A DNA stretch of 64,000 nt from contig SCHM01000003.1 in the NCBI GenBank assembly GCA_004123355.1, positions 8,017,058 through 8,081,057 on the forward strand, read 5' to 3'. This document shows, in pieces, positions 24,198-35,920 of this stretch. The first letter of the stretch is position 1; every line of letters begins with the position of its first letter. The notes beneath the pieces are model-generated. The model searched no databases. It worked only from the letters and a program-made list of their open reading frames with translations, and was not told the origin of the DNA. The DNA is from Amphirosellinia nigrospora (taxonomy: Eukaryota > Ascomycota > Sordariomycetes > Xylariales > Xylariaceae). The position numbers and the translations under genes were made by a program.

Positions 24198-25201
24198 CGC
24201 GTCAAGCTTGAATTAAACTTCTCAACGCTAGTGACATGTGCTATTTCAATGATTTTAACAAAGTATGAGTTTATCGTGAGATGTGTTTGATCAGGACACT
24301 CGGATAACGTGAAGGAAATAGGGAGGCTGATGAGCGATATTAGAAAACAATGATCAACTCACGGACCTTAGCTTTCGGGGCCAATCAAGACCTCTCGCAC
24401 AAAGCTTAGCTCATCGTCTAGGTTAAAGTATCCACTCGCATCTCATCGAAGGACTTAAATAAACAACAAATGTTATTGAATGATAGCATCAAGTATGGCC
24501 ACCTGCAAGATGGCGCAACGAGTCTTACAAGTTGGGAATGAGCGCTGGTATTGTTCTAATGCGATGAACTGTACAATTAGTACAAATCTATAACTTCGAT
24601 AACTATAGATAATGTTCTGTTTTACATGCAAACCACCCTATTAAAGTCTGCATTAATCTATAAAATGACTCAATTATCGCTTATGATATCCAAACCTTTG
24701 TCTACTATTCCAAAGTCTGGCACCTTGGCTCTCGAGCTCCATGCCGAAGCGGGTTTATACTTTTCGTTAGTTGGCGGGGTACAACTGTAACCTTAAACCG
24801 GTTATGCAGATGTCAGCTGAGCACGACGATATAAATAAACCTGTTCAGTGTCTCAATGAGTTCGAACTCGAATACAACATCCGCTTGCCTCTTGACAACA
24901 GCCATCGGGATTTCACAGCAGAATTCCGCGGCGCACGATGCGCCTAGCATGGGTTATTTCAAGGCATACCAACATCGGCTGCATGGCGTGGCCTGATGCC
25001 AAGACCCAACTGCAAATGCCAAACTTCCGATTCCAGAACAAGTATTAAGAGATTGGGATTCAAGATAGTCATTGTCGGCACTCCAAATTCTCGATTGGGA
25101 GAAGACCCATATGTTCTTCCCAGTATATATGTGACTGCTTCCCTCGAGAACTCAAATTCACCATGTAAAGGTACATGCCAGCTTCGACCCGCGCTATCAA
25201 G
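24198..25201. other. intergenic, hydrophobin upstream region
   Basis: AT-rich for 24200-24700, then mixed. No conserved coding frame. The 300 bases before 25202 should contain the promoter and leader of the hydrophobin gene; an AATATA/TATAAAT-type element is seen near 24830 and a TATATATG stretch near 25125, neither proven. Confidence 0.4.
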
Positions 25202-25765
25202 ATGAAGTTCTTCGCCTCAATTATCATCGCCGGCCTCGGCGTCGCGTGGGCATTACCGACCGAGCAAGTGTCTGATATTCAGAAAGATCCAGATACCCTA
25301 CAAGAATCGGCTCTTTTTGCCTGCGCTGGTCTTCTTTATAACACTGCATACTGCTGTTCGGAGGGGCCGTTGGGTCTTTATACAGAGTACGCTACCCCTA
25401 ACAAACCGATGAAGATCAATTTCTCACTTGAAATCCTAAAATACTGTCGACTGTACCGATAACTAACTCTTGTCACTGAACAGTTGCGAAACTCGTAAGG
25501 TCGCCCCAATCGTTACAAAACTGTCGCGCACCGGCATAACTTGAGCGACAAATTATACTGACTACCTCAGCGGGGATACCGCCCCTAACCGTCATCGATT
25601 TCAAGCTCCAATGCGGTCTCGCCGGGAAAGACGCCTACTGCTGCCTTCGTCCTCTACTTGTAAGTGGGATTCGCCATCTTGTCTACAATAGTCCTTTGGG
25701 AAATGATGATGATTGTTAACTCGCGAGGACAGGGCTCACTACCAGCGATCTGCACAGTCCCATAA
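25202..25765 (+). CDS. class II hydrophobin, four exons including an 11-nt microexon
   Basis: Exons 25202-25386, 25484-25494, 25571-25659 and 25733-25765 join in frame to a 105-residue protein. The three introns are 97, 76 and 73 bp; donors are GTACGC, GTAAGG and GTAAGT and acceptors AACAG, CTCAG and GACAG. Residues 1-18 form a signal peptide (MKFFASIIIAGLGVAWA then LP). Eight cysteines sit at 41, 51, 52, 63, 80, 89, 90 and 102, spaced C-x9-CC-x10-C-x16-C-x8-CC-x11-C, the class II pattern. The microexon supplies the fourth cysteine and its neighbours. A start 27 bases upstream is also in frame but puts three charged or polar residues before the signal, so ATG 25202 is preferred. Hydrophobins are secreted, self-assemble at air-water interfaces and coat hyphae, spores or host surfaces. 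There is no frame break. Class II forms occur in ascomycetes, which supports the taxonomic reading. Confidence 0.88.
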
Positions 25766-26212
25766 GTACACGCTCCAGTTGGGCAATAGCCGCGGGGCGT
25801 CATGAGAGGGTCACTAAGTTGGTTAGGGGTGTATGATCAGACGCTATAGAGCCACCGATATAGACATTTCATCAAATATGGCTGCAGACGGTTGAATTTA
25901 AATTTCCGTTCGACATGAAATGAATAGCTCATGAATTAACTGTATGTGTGGCAAGGCGCGACTGATATCGCGCAACTGGAAGACTTCCGTGTTTAGTGGA
26001 CAAGTCCACGAAGGTGCTTTTTAAATGATTGATCTTAGCTCCAATAATGCCAAACCCAATATATAAGATACACTATAGAATGGAGAAGGGAATAGAATGT
26101 CTATAAATTCTATAAAGTCTATAACTCCGCCGATGCATAATCACTCATCTCATGATCAATTGGCAGAGCTCACTCCCGCATCCAGCCTCACAACCCCACC
26201 TCTCACCTCACC
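25766..26212. other. intergenic between hydrophobin and nitroreductase
   Basis: 3' flank of the hydrophobin gene followed by AT-rich sequence (26040-26110 contains TATAAG and CTATAAA/TTCTATAAA runs). No coding frame. Confidence 0.4.
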
Positions 26213-26292
26213 TCACTCTCACTCACTCACACTCACCCATCTCAACCATTCACTCATCAACCCACTCACTCATCAACCCATTCACTCAACCC
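26213..26292. repeat. CACTCA/CATCAACCCA simple tandem repeat
   Basis: Imperfect tandem units of CACTCA and of CACTCATCAACCCA fill this stretch, with almost no G on the plus strand. It overlaps the end of the nitroreductase gene on the other strand (stop at 26282) and its 3' region. Confidence 0.7.
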
Positions 26293-27152
26293 AAACCGTA
26301 TTCCTCCCAACCCCATCCCTCGAACTCCTAACCAAATTAACCTTCGCACAACAATCCTCAAAGCCCACCGCAACACCCACCAAGACCCTCAACCCCTCCG
26401 CAATCCCGACCTCCCTCCTCACCACATCCGGATAGCCCGCGACCCGATCTGCACACAACTCCCCAAACCCGCCTGCGCGAGCGCGAGCAGGAGCGTCTGC
26501 ACATACATGCCGACACTAAACGCCATCTGGCCCGCGAGGTCGGCGTCCATGCACACGACGACGGCGACGGGAGCCCCGAAGAACTCATAATTACGCATCG
26601 CGGCGGCGCGCCGGCCCTCCACGTCGCCCGGCGCGAGCCCCCAGCCCTCGTGGTAGATCAGCCTCCCGAGCGCCGAGCGGTAGGCGGCGAAGGACGGGGG
26701 TAGGCTGGGGAGGATCTGCGGGGGCGCTTGTGAAGACGACGAGGAGGAGGCGATGCTCACGAGGCTCGATTTTAACCGCGCGAGGGCGGACCCCGTGACG
26801 ATGAAGGAGCGCCAGGCTTGTGTGTTGGTGTTGCTTGGGGAATGCGTTGCGAGTTCTAGGGCGTGCTCTAGGAGGGCGCGGGGTACGGGGTTGGGAGGAA
26901 TTGGCGTGTGGAGTGGCGGGTTAGGATCGCTTCGTCGAGGAGCATTTGGGTTGAGGTTTGTTTGATGGGTAGCGTACTTGAGATCGCTTGTGATGTAGGG
27001 AGTCGGGGCGTGGCGAGTCTTCTTTGATTTCGATTGCTGAGTCGGTGCGCTTGAGTATTGGCATTTGAGTTGTCCCCAATGCTGGAGTTGTGTTGTTGAT
27101 TAGGGTTCCTAACATCTTCAGTGTGGCCCTTTGGGGAATATAATGATACCAA
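26282..27152 (-). CDS. nitroreductase-family oxidoreductase (frame breaks)
   Basis: The minus-strand reading contains SSTLPIKQTSTQMLLDEAIL and TRHSTRQFLPTP (FMN-binding RxSxRxF motif), then VPRALLEHALELATHSPSN, NTQAWRSFIVTG, YEFFGAPVAVVVCMD, VGMYVQTLLLALAQAGLGSC (the conserved GLG(S/T)C) and GYPDVVRREVGIAEGLRVLV, ending NTVWVE at stop 26282. The family is FMN-dependent and reduces nitro groups or quinones with NAD(P)H. Two frame changes are needed: near 26889 within a run of C after LPTP, and near 26425 at a CGCGGG stretch before GYPDVV. Both look like single-base losses in homopolymer or GC-rich runs. The true start may be the in-frame ATG 26945, but the conserved SSTLPIKQT segment lies upstream of it, so the longer span is given. 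The gene is GC-rich compared with both flanks. Confidence 0.75.
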
Positions 27153-28390
27153 AGTGTAAAATCGTGAAATATTATACGATGAGCTTATGTGCAGTGTGTG
27201 TATGTGAGTTCAGATAAGGTTAATAATGTCGAGGCATTTGTGTTTCTCAGCCAAGTGATTGCCACGACTTTATATACCAGTCGTTTACCCTTTTAACTTA
27301 TACCATCTTTACATTACCCAACATTGCCATCACTCGTGAGACGAGCGACATCACATTTCTCATCAGATATCTAATTCCCCCCTGACTCACAACCGCAAAG
27401 TTGAATTCCTCGGGCATAGTATGACTCTTGAGTCCTCTCGGCCTCGGCATCAGAACGGCTTTAATCACAACACAGTCAAAACCGCAGTCGACACATTAGC
27501 AGCGACATCTTCAAACATGACATTTCCGGGGGAGGAAAAAGACCAGTTCCTCGGAAGGTAAGTAGGATGGAAGTCCCGCATAGCGTTTTCCTCATAATTC
27601 ATAATCACTTCTAGCCCGCCATTGTGCTGTATCTGGGCGGGCCAAGGACAAGGACCATTTCTGAATCCGTGCCCATGTGCGACTCGAACATAGTCGAGGA
27701 TTCCTTGCGCAGGCCACCTAATAGCGAGAGAACGCCTAACAAGACGCTCAAACCTGACGAACATAAACCCAAATGGCAGTGTTACCAGGACCAGCAATAG
27801 AGAAGCATGAAAGCTTAGAAAATGGTAATTTAACCTTCCCGCGGTTATGAAACGGGCGTTTTTTTGTCGGTGGATAGCCGATAAGGCGTTTTCTCCGCGG
27901 TAACCCATTATTCCGAATTCGGGCCCCCAATGCAACTTGGCTTACGTTACATCCGTAGTAGACGGCGGGGTTGGATGGCCAAGGCGGATTTGCCGTGATC
28001 ATGATCGCGGGTAGGCACATTAGACCTCAATTGAATAGTTTTTTACTTCGGTAATATTATGGACTAGTGCGAATTAGTAAACTAGAGGCGTCGGAGAAAT
28101 TGTCGTGATGTAGCAACATAGTACATTGATCAAAAAACGAGGGGTTTCCGAACATCAAGTATGATTTCAAATAATTTTTTTGATTTGGATATCATATGTG
28201 GAAAACTATTGACTATTGCTAGTACTGCCGTCCTTTCTTTACCCGCCGTCATCAATCGTAAGCCCACCCGGAACCCGGACGCCGATGATGAACCCCTCAA
28301 AAAACCATTAAGAATGTAAATAATCTCTATGTACAATATTTTCGCATACCGAGGACCAGCCCAGGTAGCATATTGGTGTGCTATATGAAT
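27153..28390. other. interval with an unassigned 156-codon frame
   Basis: A minus-strand frame at 27935-27465 encodes 156 residues with a hydrophobic stretch (LLLVLVTLPFGFMF), and an overlapping frame at 28020-27748 has GT donors that could splice into it. I recognise neither. They may be a broken membrane protein or chance frames. 27153-27300 is the presumed promoter of the nitroreductase gene. Confidence 0.3.
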
Positions 28391-30129
28391 TTAGCATCTG
28401 TTATATCGCACACCCCTCTTCCCCATCTCCTTCCTGCTGACAGCGTCGTCGGGCAAGACCCAGCCCCTTGCGCGCTTGGCCTCTCGCTTCTCAGCAAGTT
28501 GTGGCTGTGGCATCCAATCATCCTTGGGAAGTGCCTTGCGACGAGTTCCCTCGGCAGGGGCGCCGACTTCAGCCTTCCACAGCGCATGACCAGGGGTCGG
28601 CTCATCGCCGGCCAGCATGCACAGACCCAAAGCGCAAGGCATGCCGTGAGCGGGGTGGTCTCGTCTTCGGCATCATCCTCGGCCTGTGGGTCAGCGAGCG
28701 GAACTCGGGTCACTTCCAGATACCCGAAGTGAGGTGTTCCTTCGGCACCATTGCGAACTAGTACAAGCTCTATCTCTGTGAGGATGAATCCGTAGCGTGT
28801 GCCGTGCTCACGCATGACGTGATGTAAATGCGCCAATCCGCGCAAGTACTCAACGCGCTTGACATTACCTTCAACACGCATGCCAGTGTTAAAGCGATCG
28901 AAAGACTTGACAAGTCCGACGACGCGGGCAGTTGGCTTTCCACCAAACATAGCAGCAGCTGTTGATGACTCACCAGCCATGTTGGCCACAATGAGGTGAT
29001 CATTGGGGGACGACGACGTGTTCTTGGTGCTAGGGACAGAGAACTGGAGAGGCCGTTGCGAGGAAAGTGCCAAAGCCGAGTTCAGCTTGGGAATATAGTA
29101 CGATGCATAGATGTTATGCAACGCGGCCTCGGTCTCAGGATGGCGCGCACTGGGAGCAGGCTGTAGGAGAAGAGGAGATGGGACGGGGCAGTTGAGCAAG
29201 GCAGATGCGCCTGGCATAGACAGGATTGTGTTCAAGTTGAAAGCAGACCATTGACGGACTTGGCGAACATCCCACCAAAAGTGCTTGGTGTTGGGGTCCC
29301 GTAGAGGGTATGAGATTGAGCGCACCAATGAGGGGGCGGGGTTGGATGTGGTCAGGTAGTTCAACAGGGTTGTCGATGGTGTGGGGTCCGGAGTCGACGC
29401 CAAGCTCAAGGGCGAAGCGGCCCTTGGCACAAAGTTATACATAAACTGCTCCGGTTGAGATTGTGGCTGTGAGACAGCTGGAACATATGAGGGCATTTGG
29501 CGGTAAGTAGGGTAGCCAAATCTGTCAAGCGCAGAGCCGTCAACTCCAACGCTTGAGGCGCGCCGAGGCTCAATGACATCTTGTGCATATGTGTTGGGCG
29601 AGCAAAGCAATGAGGGGAATGCGGGTTGATCCTCGATTGTAGTAAAGAAAGAGTCGAAGCTCACTGACTCGGGGTTAGTGAAACTCCGAGTATGGGCTGG
29701 TCGAAAGGCTCCTTGACGTGAAGGCCTAGCTATAGGTGCGGCGGCAGATCTCTTCATGCGCTTGGCGGGAGACTCGATAGTCTGATCTTGAGAGCGGATC
29801 TTGGGGAGTAAGACAGGCCCATGCTGCCGAACTGGCGGAGGAGAGCGCGCTGGGTAGTGACGCGTGTGCTAACCGAGTCGGAGGGCGACATCTCGGCGGC
29901 TGAATATATTGAACCATACGAGCTTGTACGAGCATGCCCGTGATTGTAGGAAATCTCGAGCAGAGACGGATCAAAAGAAAAGCTCGGCGGTGTGGCCGGC
30001 TCGCAGGAGGGGAAAGTGAAATCAAAAGGCATGCCTGCTGCCAGACTGTTCATTACATGTTAGTATGCTGCTCATGATATCTAATGTGAATGAGAATGAG
30101 GGCGAGGGGTTGGTAACTCACGTAGCCAT
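28391..30129 (-). CDS. conserved Pezizomycotina protein of unknown function (often annotated sialidase)
   Basis: Exon 1 is only 8 nt (30129-30122, ATGGCTAC), then a 76-bp intron (30046-30121; donor GTGAGT, acceptor AACAG) and one long exon. The reading begins MATLAAGMPFDFTFPSCEPA and continues SYGSIYSAAEMSPSDSVSTR, RPSRQGAFRPAHTRSFTNPE, FGYPTYRQMPSYVP, TKHFWWDVRQVRQWSAFNL, KPTARVVGLVKSFDRFNTGM, HGTRYGFILTEIELVLVRNG and FGYLEVTRVPL. The C-terminus is APAEGTRRKALPKDDWMP, then REAKRARGWVLPDD and RKEMGKRGVRYN. I recognise this as a widely conserved, single-copy-like filamentous-ascomycete protein that databases often label sialidase without clear catalytic evidence. Two frame changes occur, near 29835 (before LLPKIRSQDQ) and near 28645 (after CLALW). 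Each is explained by one missing base, so the gene may be intact in the organism. No signal peptide or TM segment is seen; a nuclear or cytoplasmic role is likely but unproven. Confidence 0.75.
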
Positions 30130-31783
30130 GTCGATTATTGTGCGAGTTCTCGTCAACTAGGACAAGAACAAACGGGTTATAGTAAATTAGATGGTACACG
30201 AGGAGAACCAGCTCCACCACGACGGTATATTTTGATGCCAAGGAACTCGCCAATGTATGGACAAGATTGAGTCGGCGGCAATGGAGGACAAGAGGATACC
30301 AAGACTGTGGACTGGGTCGATGGTCTTGGGAAGACGTCTAGTAGACAAGCAAGGAAAGCTGAGAGAAAGGAAAAGGAAACAGATGTATTGGTCTAGAGAT
30401 GAAACTGAAGCGCCGGGTCGATGAGGAAAAAAGAGAGTTTGAAGAGGAGGACTGAGGCCCTCTTATCCTCGAAGCGGGTGGACAGGTCGTCACGATGGGC
30501 CGCATGCAAATCAGTACTTAGCTTCAACAAAAACCGATGGCGATGATGTACCCAATGCAAGAAGCGAAACCTGAAACATGGGGTTGACTGTAGGGCAAAA
30601 AAAAAAGAGCAAACTAAGCTAGTGTGACCTGTGTCTTATTTTTTCATGTATGTGAGAGCCAGGCGTAGTCTGGCCCTTGGGTTGGGCAGGGTCAAGGTAG
30701 ACGGAAGAGAGTAGATGGTGGTGGTTGAAAAAGAGGTCGAGCTAGTCTAGCCAATGCGACTTACACGGCGAGTGGATGCAGGCGGTGGTACGTACCATTA
30801 CCAACAGAAATAGACGGCGACTATACTTACCAACAGCAGATAGATATAGTGGGTAAGTACCTACCTATAGTGTACCTACCCATGTAGACCCATGCAGATG
30901 CGGGTGGGGCCAACCAGCGCCGGCTGCTCGGCAGGTCTTAGTATAGCGTGGCACAGCTGCGACTTTGTGCTCCCAAGTCGTCTCTCCTCAGTTGCGTGAC
31001 CCTGTTTGCGCCGGGCCAATGATAGCAGCGGTATGCGTACTAGTGCGATCCTCTCGACAGCAATATGGAAATCGAAATTGTGCTAAATGTAGGTAGACGG
31101 ATAGGTAGGTAGTTCGTTATGTAGAGGCGTAGTTGTCGAGACACATGGCACATTATGTGGCATAATTCAGAGCATACACAATTCAACTTTGGATAAAAGC
31201 CTCGTTCTGGTGCTGGTTCGTTCGACTGATACCTGAAGCTAACGTCGGGCCTATACGGCACAGCTCGAGTCGGGGCAGGCCAGCTCAATTCGAACCCCAT
31301 CAGCCAAGAGTATCTGGGGGCTGGCTACTGGGAAAAGCAGAAAGCAGGGCGATCCTCGACGAAGCGAGTGGGCGCAGGATCATCCATCAATCAATGTCCA
31401 TCCGGTACGACGTTCTCTCGACAAGAATGCCCTTCCATGACCATCGACGACGTTATGCCGAACCACCTCGAGGTACCTAATCCAGGTAGGGTAGGTGTCT
31501 GGCTTGTAAGTATGAGTCACTTAGGGATAGCCACATGTGCGGGAATACTTGTACATCAGGTTCAGGTTCTGATAGACTAATACCTACCTACACTACAAGG
31601 GTCGATCGGTGACGGCATTAGTGAGTGGATATGCTGCTGCACGTACCCTTGGCTGGTTGCTTGGGGGTACCCTGCAGAGCGCCAACGCGGGTGTGGGGAG
31701 CCTCTCTTCCCTCTCTTTCTCTCTACCCGCGATAGCGAACGAGAGAGCAGAACACCGGCGCGGGGATGCGTTGCGTGTACAAC

Positions 31784-31857
31784 TGGGCTTGGGCTTGGGC
31801 TTAGGCTTGGGTGAACGGGCGCGGTGCACGCCCACGCCCACGCCCACGCCTACGCCC
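31784..31857. repeat. hexanucleotide repeats CTTGGG and CCCACG
   Basis: Two adjacent GC-rich microsatellites: about four and a half units of CTTGGG at 31784-31811 and about four and a half units of CGCCCA at 31829-31857. They lie in non-coding sequence. Confidence 0.8.
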
Positions 31858-33940
31858 TGCAACACGCACACGTCTGCAGGCCGACGCGACGAACGAGATG
31901 GCGACACAAGTCTGTTATGCACTGCAATGAGACTCTGGAGGCATATTATGCTCACCTGATGCACAAACCTCCTCCACGACCGACCTCTATCTATCTCTGT
32001 GCCCTTAGCGTGGCATGCGAAATATAGTGCTTGCTTCTCGGGATTAAGGGCTCCAAGGGATTGATTGATTGATTTTTTTTGGTCTTTTTTTGCGTGCGCT
32101 ACCTTCGCCCTTGCGTGCTACGTTTGCTTCACTTCGCTTATATGAATGAGTATAATGACGGCTCCTTGATTACGTGCCTGTCTCCCTATCTACTGTATGC
32201 TGTAGGGTAGTTCCCAACATTCTACCGAAATATGACGAGCGTGCGCGGCGAGTAGTGAGCTGGATGGGCGTGTAAGTCGTAAAGCCTCGTGGTATGCCCA
32301 CCGGCAATAAGACCCGCGCGGAAGAGATAGGGAAATATAATCGAGATGATCGGCTCCCGGGTTATTTCTTTCCCTTTTCACACCACCCGATCGCAACCCT
32401 GCAATTGGGCGCTTGCGCTTGATCCAACACCAGGTTCTCGCGAGTCTAAGCAGCGTGCACTGCAACTCTCGACTCAAAAGAGGAAAGAATTGGGGGCAAT
32501 CCTCTCTCTCGCCTGTGGCCTCGGCTAATGGAATTAGCGAGCGGCACATGAGGTGAAGCGGAACCGAGCAGCCACAAGCGCACCGCCCTTCACCCTGTCG
32601 ACAGCTATAGACAAGCCCGTCGCCGGAAAACGGAGGGCCCGGATAGCCGCCTGGCTTAGCTAGCTAGCTGCGTCTATACTAGTACCTACTGCTCTTAGAC
32701 ATTCAATTCTCGTCCCCACAAATAATTAAACGCGGCGGCTAGTTATGAAGCGAATATCATGCCCGGATGAGGCAAGACGAGCATCACGCTGAATTGATTA
32801 AGCGCTGGCGGGAGATTGCATCGTATTCTACATTTTTGTTCCCCGACTACACTTACAATTGATCATCAATGATCAGGTGAACAGAGATGGGGACAGCGGT
32901 GTAAGTGCGATCTACAAAAAGATTTGAGTTTCCGTCATTAGGTAGCGGTCCATGCCCGTTTCCAGAAGCGAAGGCATTCTAAGTCTGGGCAGGTCATGCT
33001 AGCGACAACTGTCGAGTATCGAAAGTTGGGATGAAATCAGATGACGCCCGAAACTCACCCTGGCCTGGCGCGCAAGAAAGGGAGTATTTAGATATATAGT
33101 TCTGGGAACACAAAAACCAGGGATAGAAAACGGCCTCGTGGAAGGCCTTGCCTTTGCATGAAAAAAAAACGCTCAAAGGGGGGTTTTGGGGGGCTGTATA
33201 ATAAGTTGATTGTTTCCGCCGCCACCCTCTACCCTTAATCTGATACTCATGCCAGCCCTCGACACACATACTATACTAGGTATACAGGGAATAGCATTTG
33301 GTAGTATGATGAAAGGTCAATCGATTGATTTGGAATGGGGTTTTCCCTCCCTCGCTAATTCATACACGCGCAACACACCACCGTCATGCTTCCCTTCCGA
33401 AGAAGCAAGCGGGCGCGTAATTCTCTCTATACCAAACCCTCACAAGCGCCCGAGACGAAGAAGGGCGGCGGTCTCGTCATCTGATTGGCGCAATCTACGC
33501 GCCCTGGTAAGTCTTCCTGATCGGGAGCAGTTTCAGTCTTGGCGCCAAGGGAAAGACCTTTGTCAGCACTCCCAGAACGGGTGCGTGCGTGCTTCCCCCG
33601 CCCAACGGGGAAAGCGCACGCGGTTTAAGTCGTGGAGTCGTGGAGTCGTACAATGAACAGAAGCGAGAGACGCGGCGAGCACCGCGATGGGTTGACGTGC
33701 AGCCAATCGGCGCGCTCCACACACCGCGTCGAACGTGTCGGGCGCGGAGCAGGCGTCTCATTGGACCGTTCCGTTTCGTTTCGGATCGGCTGTGACTTGT
33801 CCAAAAGTCGTAGTTATGAGTCTAGTTCTTCATTGCCCCCTCCTCTTCTCCCCTTCTCCCCCACCAGCATGAATTCAGATAGGTCGGAGAAACAGGGCAG
33901 GCGGACGTGAGTGAGTGGACGTTCTCTCTTCGCCTTGCAT

Positions 33941-33982
33941 GCATGCAGATGCATATGGATATGGACATGGACATGGACATGA
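33941..33982. repeat. TGCA and ATGGAC microsatellites
   Basis: A TGCATGCATGCA run is followed by ATGGATATGGACATGGACATG-type units (ATGGAC, about four copies). Non-coding context. Confidence 0.75.
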
Positions 33983-34757
33983 CGCTTGGAGGCTAGCGGC
34001 CTGTCGAGAGTGGGTTGCTCTCGACGTATCGTGGCCGCGAAGGCTCCTTGGTGAACGTTTCAGATTGTTCGTCGCCGTTCCCGTACGTTCGGTGCAGCAA
34101 AGCGTGGTATGGTATGGGTACCTAGCTGTCGGCCCCCGCCCGCCGGACGTGTTTCAGATCTGCTGTTTCTTGTGCCCGTGTCGATCATCCGCTGGCTGGT
34201 TCGGCCAGAGGGCGGGGAGTCGTAGTGCAGTCGATGAGTCATTTTTCCTTGGGAGCGAGCAGTAGTGTAGGCCTGCATGCATCCATGTGCGCGGGAACCT
34301 ATCATGACACTGATCTCGGCTGCGAGTAACCTGTCGGTGAAGCTATATCATGAGGTTTAGCACTGCGCGCGCTCCATCGTGGGCACGACGGTGTCAGTTG
34401 GCAGTTGGAGATATGCGGTATAGATAGACAGGCATCAGTGAGTCCACAGACGGGCTAGTTTTAAGATCTGCTTCTGCCAAAGTGCTTGTACCTCCTCCAC
34501 TAGCGCAACGTCGACGTGATCTAGAATCCGATCTGCTCACTCGGTATGTCCTAAGCCGAGACCAGCAGAGCCGGATATCACCAGAATCAGTATGAATCCG
34601 GTGGCTGGGAGGGGCGAAAACCATCAACTATCAGGAAGAATGTGTGAGTCGCATTGCGCTGTAAATGACGTCGCATCAAGGAAAGTGGCACCGGGCAGAA
34701 AAGCTGCATATTGGACTAACAGAGACAGAGACTGAATTGCTAAGCCTCGCGGAATCA

Positions 34758-34786
34758 CCAATTCCCTATCGTTGGCGGGGAATTGG
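34758..34786. other. inverted repeat, 9-bp stem
   Basis: CCAATTCCC at 34758-34766 and GGGAATTGG at 34778-34786 form a perfect stem with an 11-base loop. No TSD or related copy was found; function unknown. Confidence 0.6.
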
Positions 34787-35920
34787 TTGACGAATTGGCG
34801 CGGTCGTGATTATACCAATTGCCACCACATCTAACGAAGGCTGATAATCCTCCATCACCACCTCCACCTATACAGACACACGAAGAAAAAAAGCCCACCC
34901 AATTCACTAATAAGCTGGATATGGGACGATGTCGAGGCCGCCCCAAGGCCGCAAGCCCAATTCGGGCTCAATCCTGCGCAATTACTCCCGAGATGCCTGC
35001 GGCTGAACAGGGACTTGACCCCAAGGCCGTCAATGGTGAGGTTGTAATACTAATCTCAGCTTAATCCTATGAATACTACCTCGATACCAACGATATAGGT
35101 CAGTCACAAGCTCAATTCGAGCCAATTCGAGTTAATGCCCCCAAAACACCAAGCAGGAGTTGACATACGTAATGCGACCGTGATACCAGAAACGAAACAC
35201 GGGTCAACGCGAGGGCCAAAAACCACATCTAACTCCCAACAATCCGAGCCCTCGAGGCCTCAAGGCTAGGTCACGTCACAGCATCCGTTGGCCAAATTCC
35301 CTGACCAGCTAACTCGAATTCCTAACACGGTAACATAGTATCTCCCAGTTATCCCCGGATCCCATCCTCCGATCCCATCTACCGACATTCGCAAAAGATG
35401 CTGCCTGCCGCAGGGGAAACTGTCGAAGAGCCCGTGGAATCCGATTCGTCAATGAATAAGACATTCGACACAGCCTACTCCCGGCCCAAGCGCCGACCGC
35501 ACGAAGCGCCAGCGGCGCCTGCGCAGTCGAATCAATCGACGCGGCCACGAGAACGGGCCGCTCCTCACGGCCGACATCTATCTACTTAGTCTTGCCAATA
35601 GGTGGATAGGCGGGTACGTAATTCGTATATTAACATCGGTAGGTTGCCTCCCAAATTTGCAGCTTAGGTCGGGCTCCCATCCGTCCGTTCAAAAAAGTTC
35701 AGCTCGTGGAATGAGGCTCAGTTCATCAACTTCATTCATTGACGGCCCCAATGCGCGGAAATGCAGAAGCCACACAATCATTATGAGAAACGAGTACGGT
35801 TTGAGTTGCCGCGCGAGGCTGATTATCGACGGCTCGACAGATCGCAAGACTGTGCCACGCGGTCTCCTGATCTATCCTAATTTCTAGCTTACACCATTCA
35901 TAGCAGCCTCGCCGGCTACG

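Larger units (their letters stand above)
30130..35920. other. 5.8-kb interval without recognisable gene
   Basis: This is the longest gene-free stretch. Both flanking genes are on the minus strand, so it contains the upstream region of the conserved gene at 30129 and the downstream region of the VPS9 gene. It is moderately GC-rich with many CTACCTACC motifs (30830-30890, 31590), poly-A near 30598-30608 and several microsatellites. Plus frames at 34819-35064 and 35398-35589 are Pro-rich and basic; a possible intron (donor near 35039, acceptor near 35098) would link them to further sequence, but no family was recognised. Confidence 0.4.

Noticed and set aside
26097-26435. 112-codon plus-strand frame rich in His, Ser and Thr
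   Set aside because: It is the reverse strand of the nitroreductase C-terminus and of the CACTCA repeat.
27465-28020. Possible P450 or membrane protein on the minus strand
   Set aside because: No heme-binding Cys motif or other signature; only a single hydrophobic stretch.
28373-28761. Plus-strand frames of about 100-120 codons
   Set aside because: Antisense shadows of the conserved minus-strand gene at 28391-30129.
31593-31964. Open frames on both strands rich in Lys-Pro or Leu-Gly repeats
   Set aside because: They are translations of the CTTGGG and CCCACG microsatellites; no conserved protein around them.
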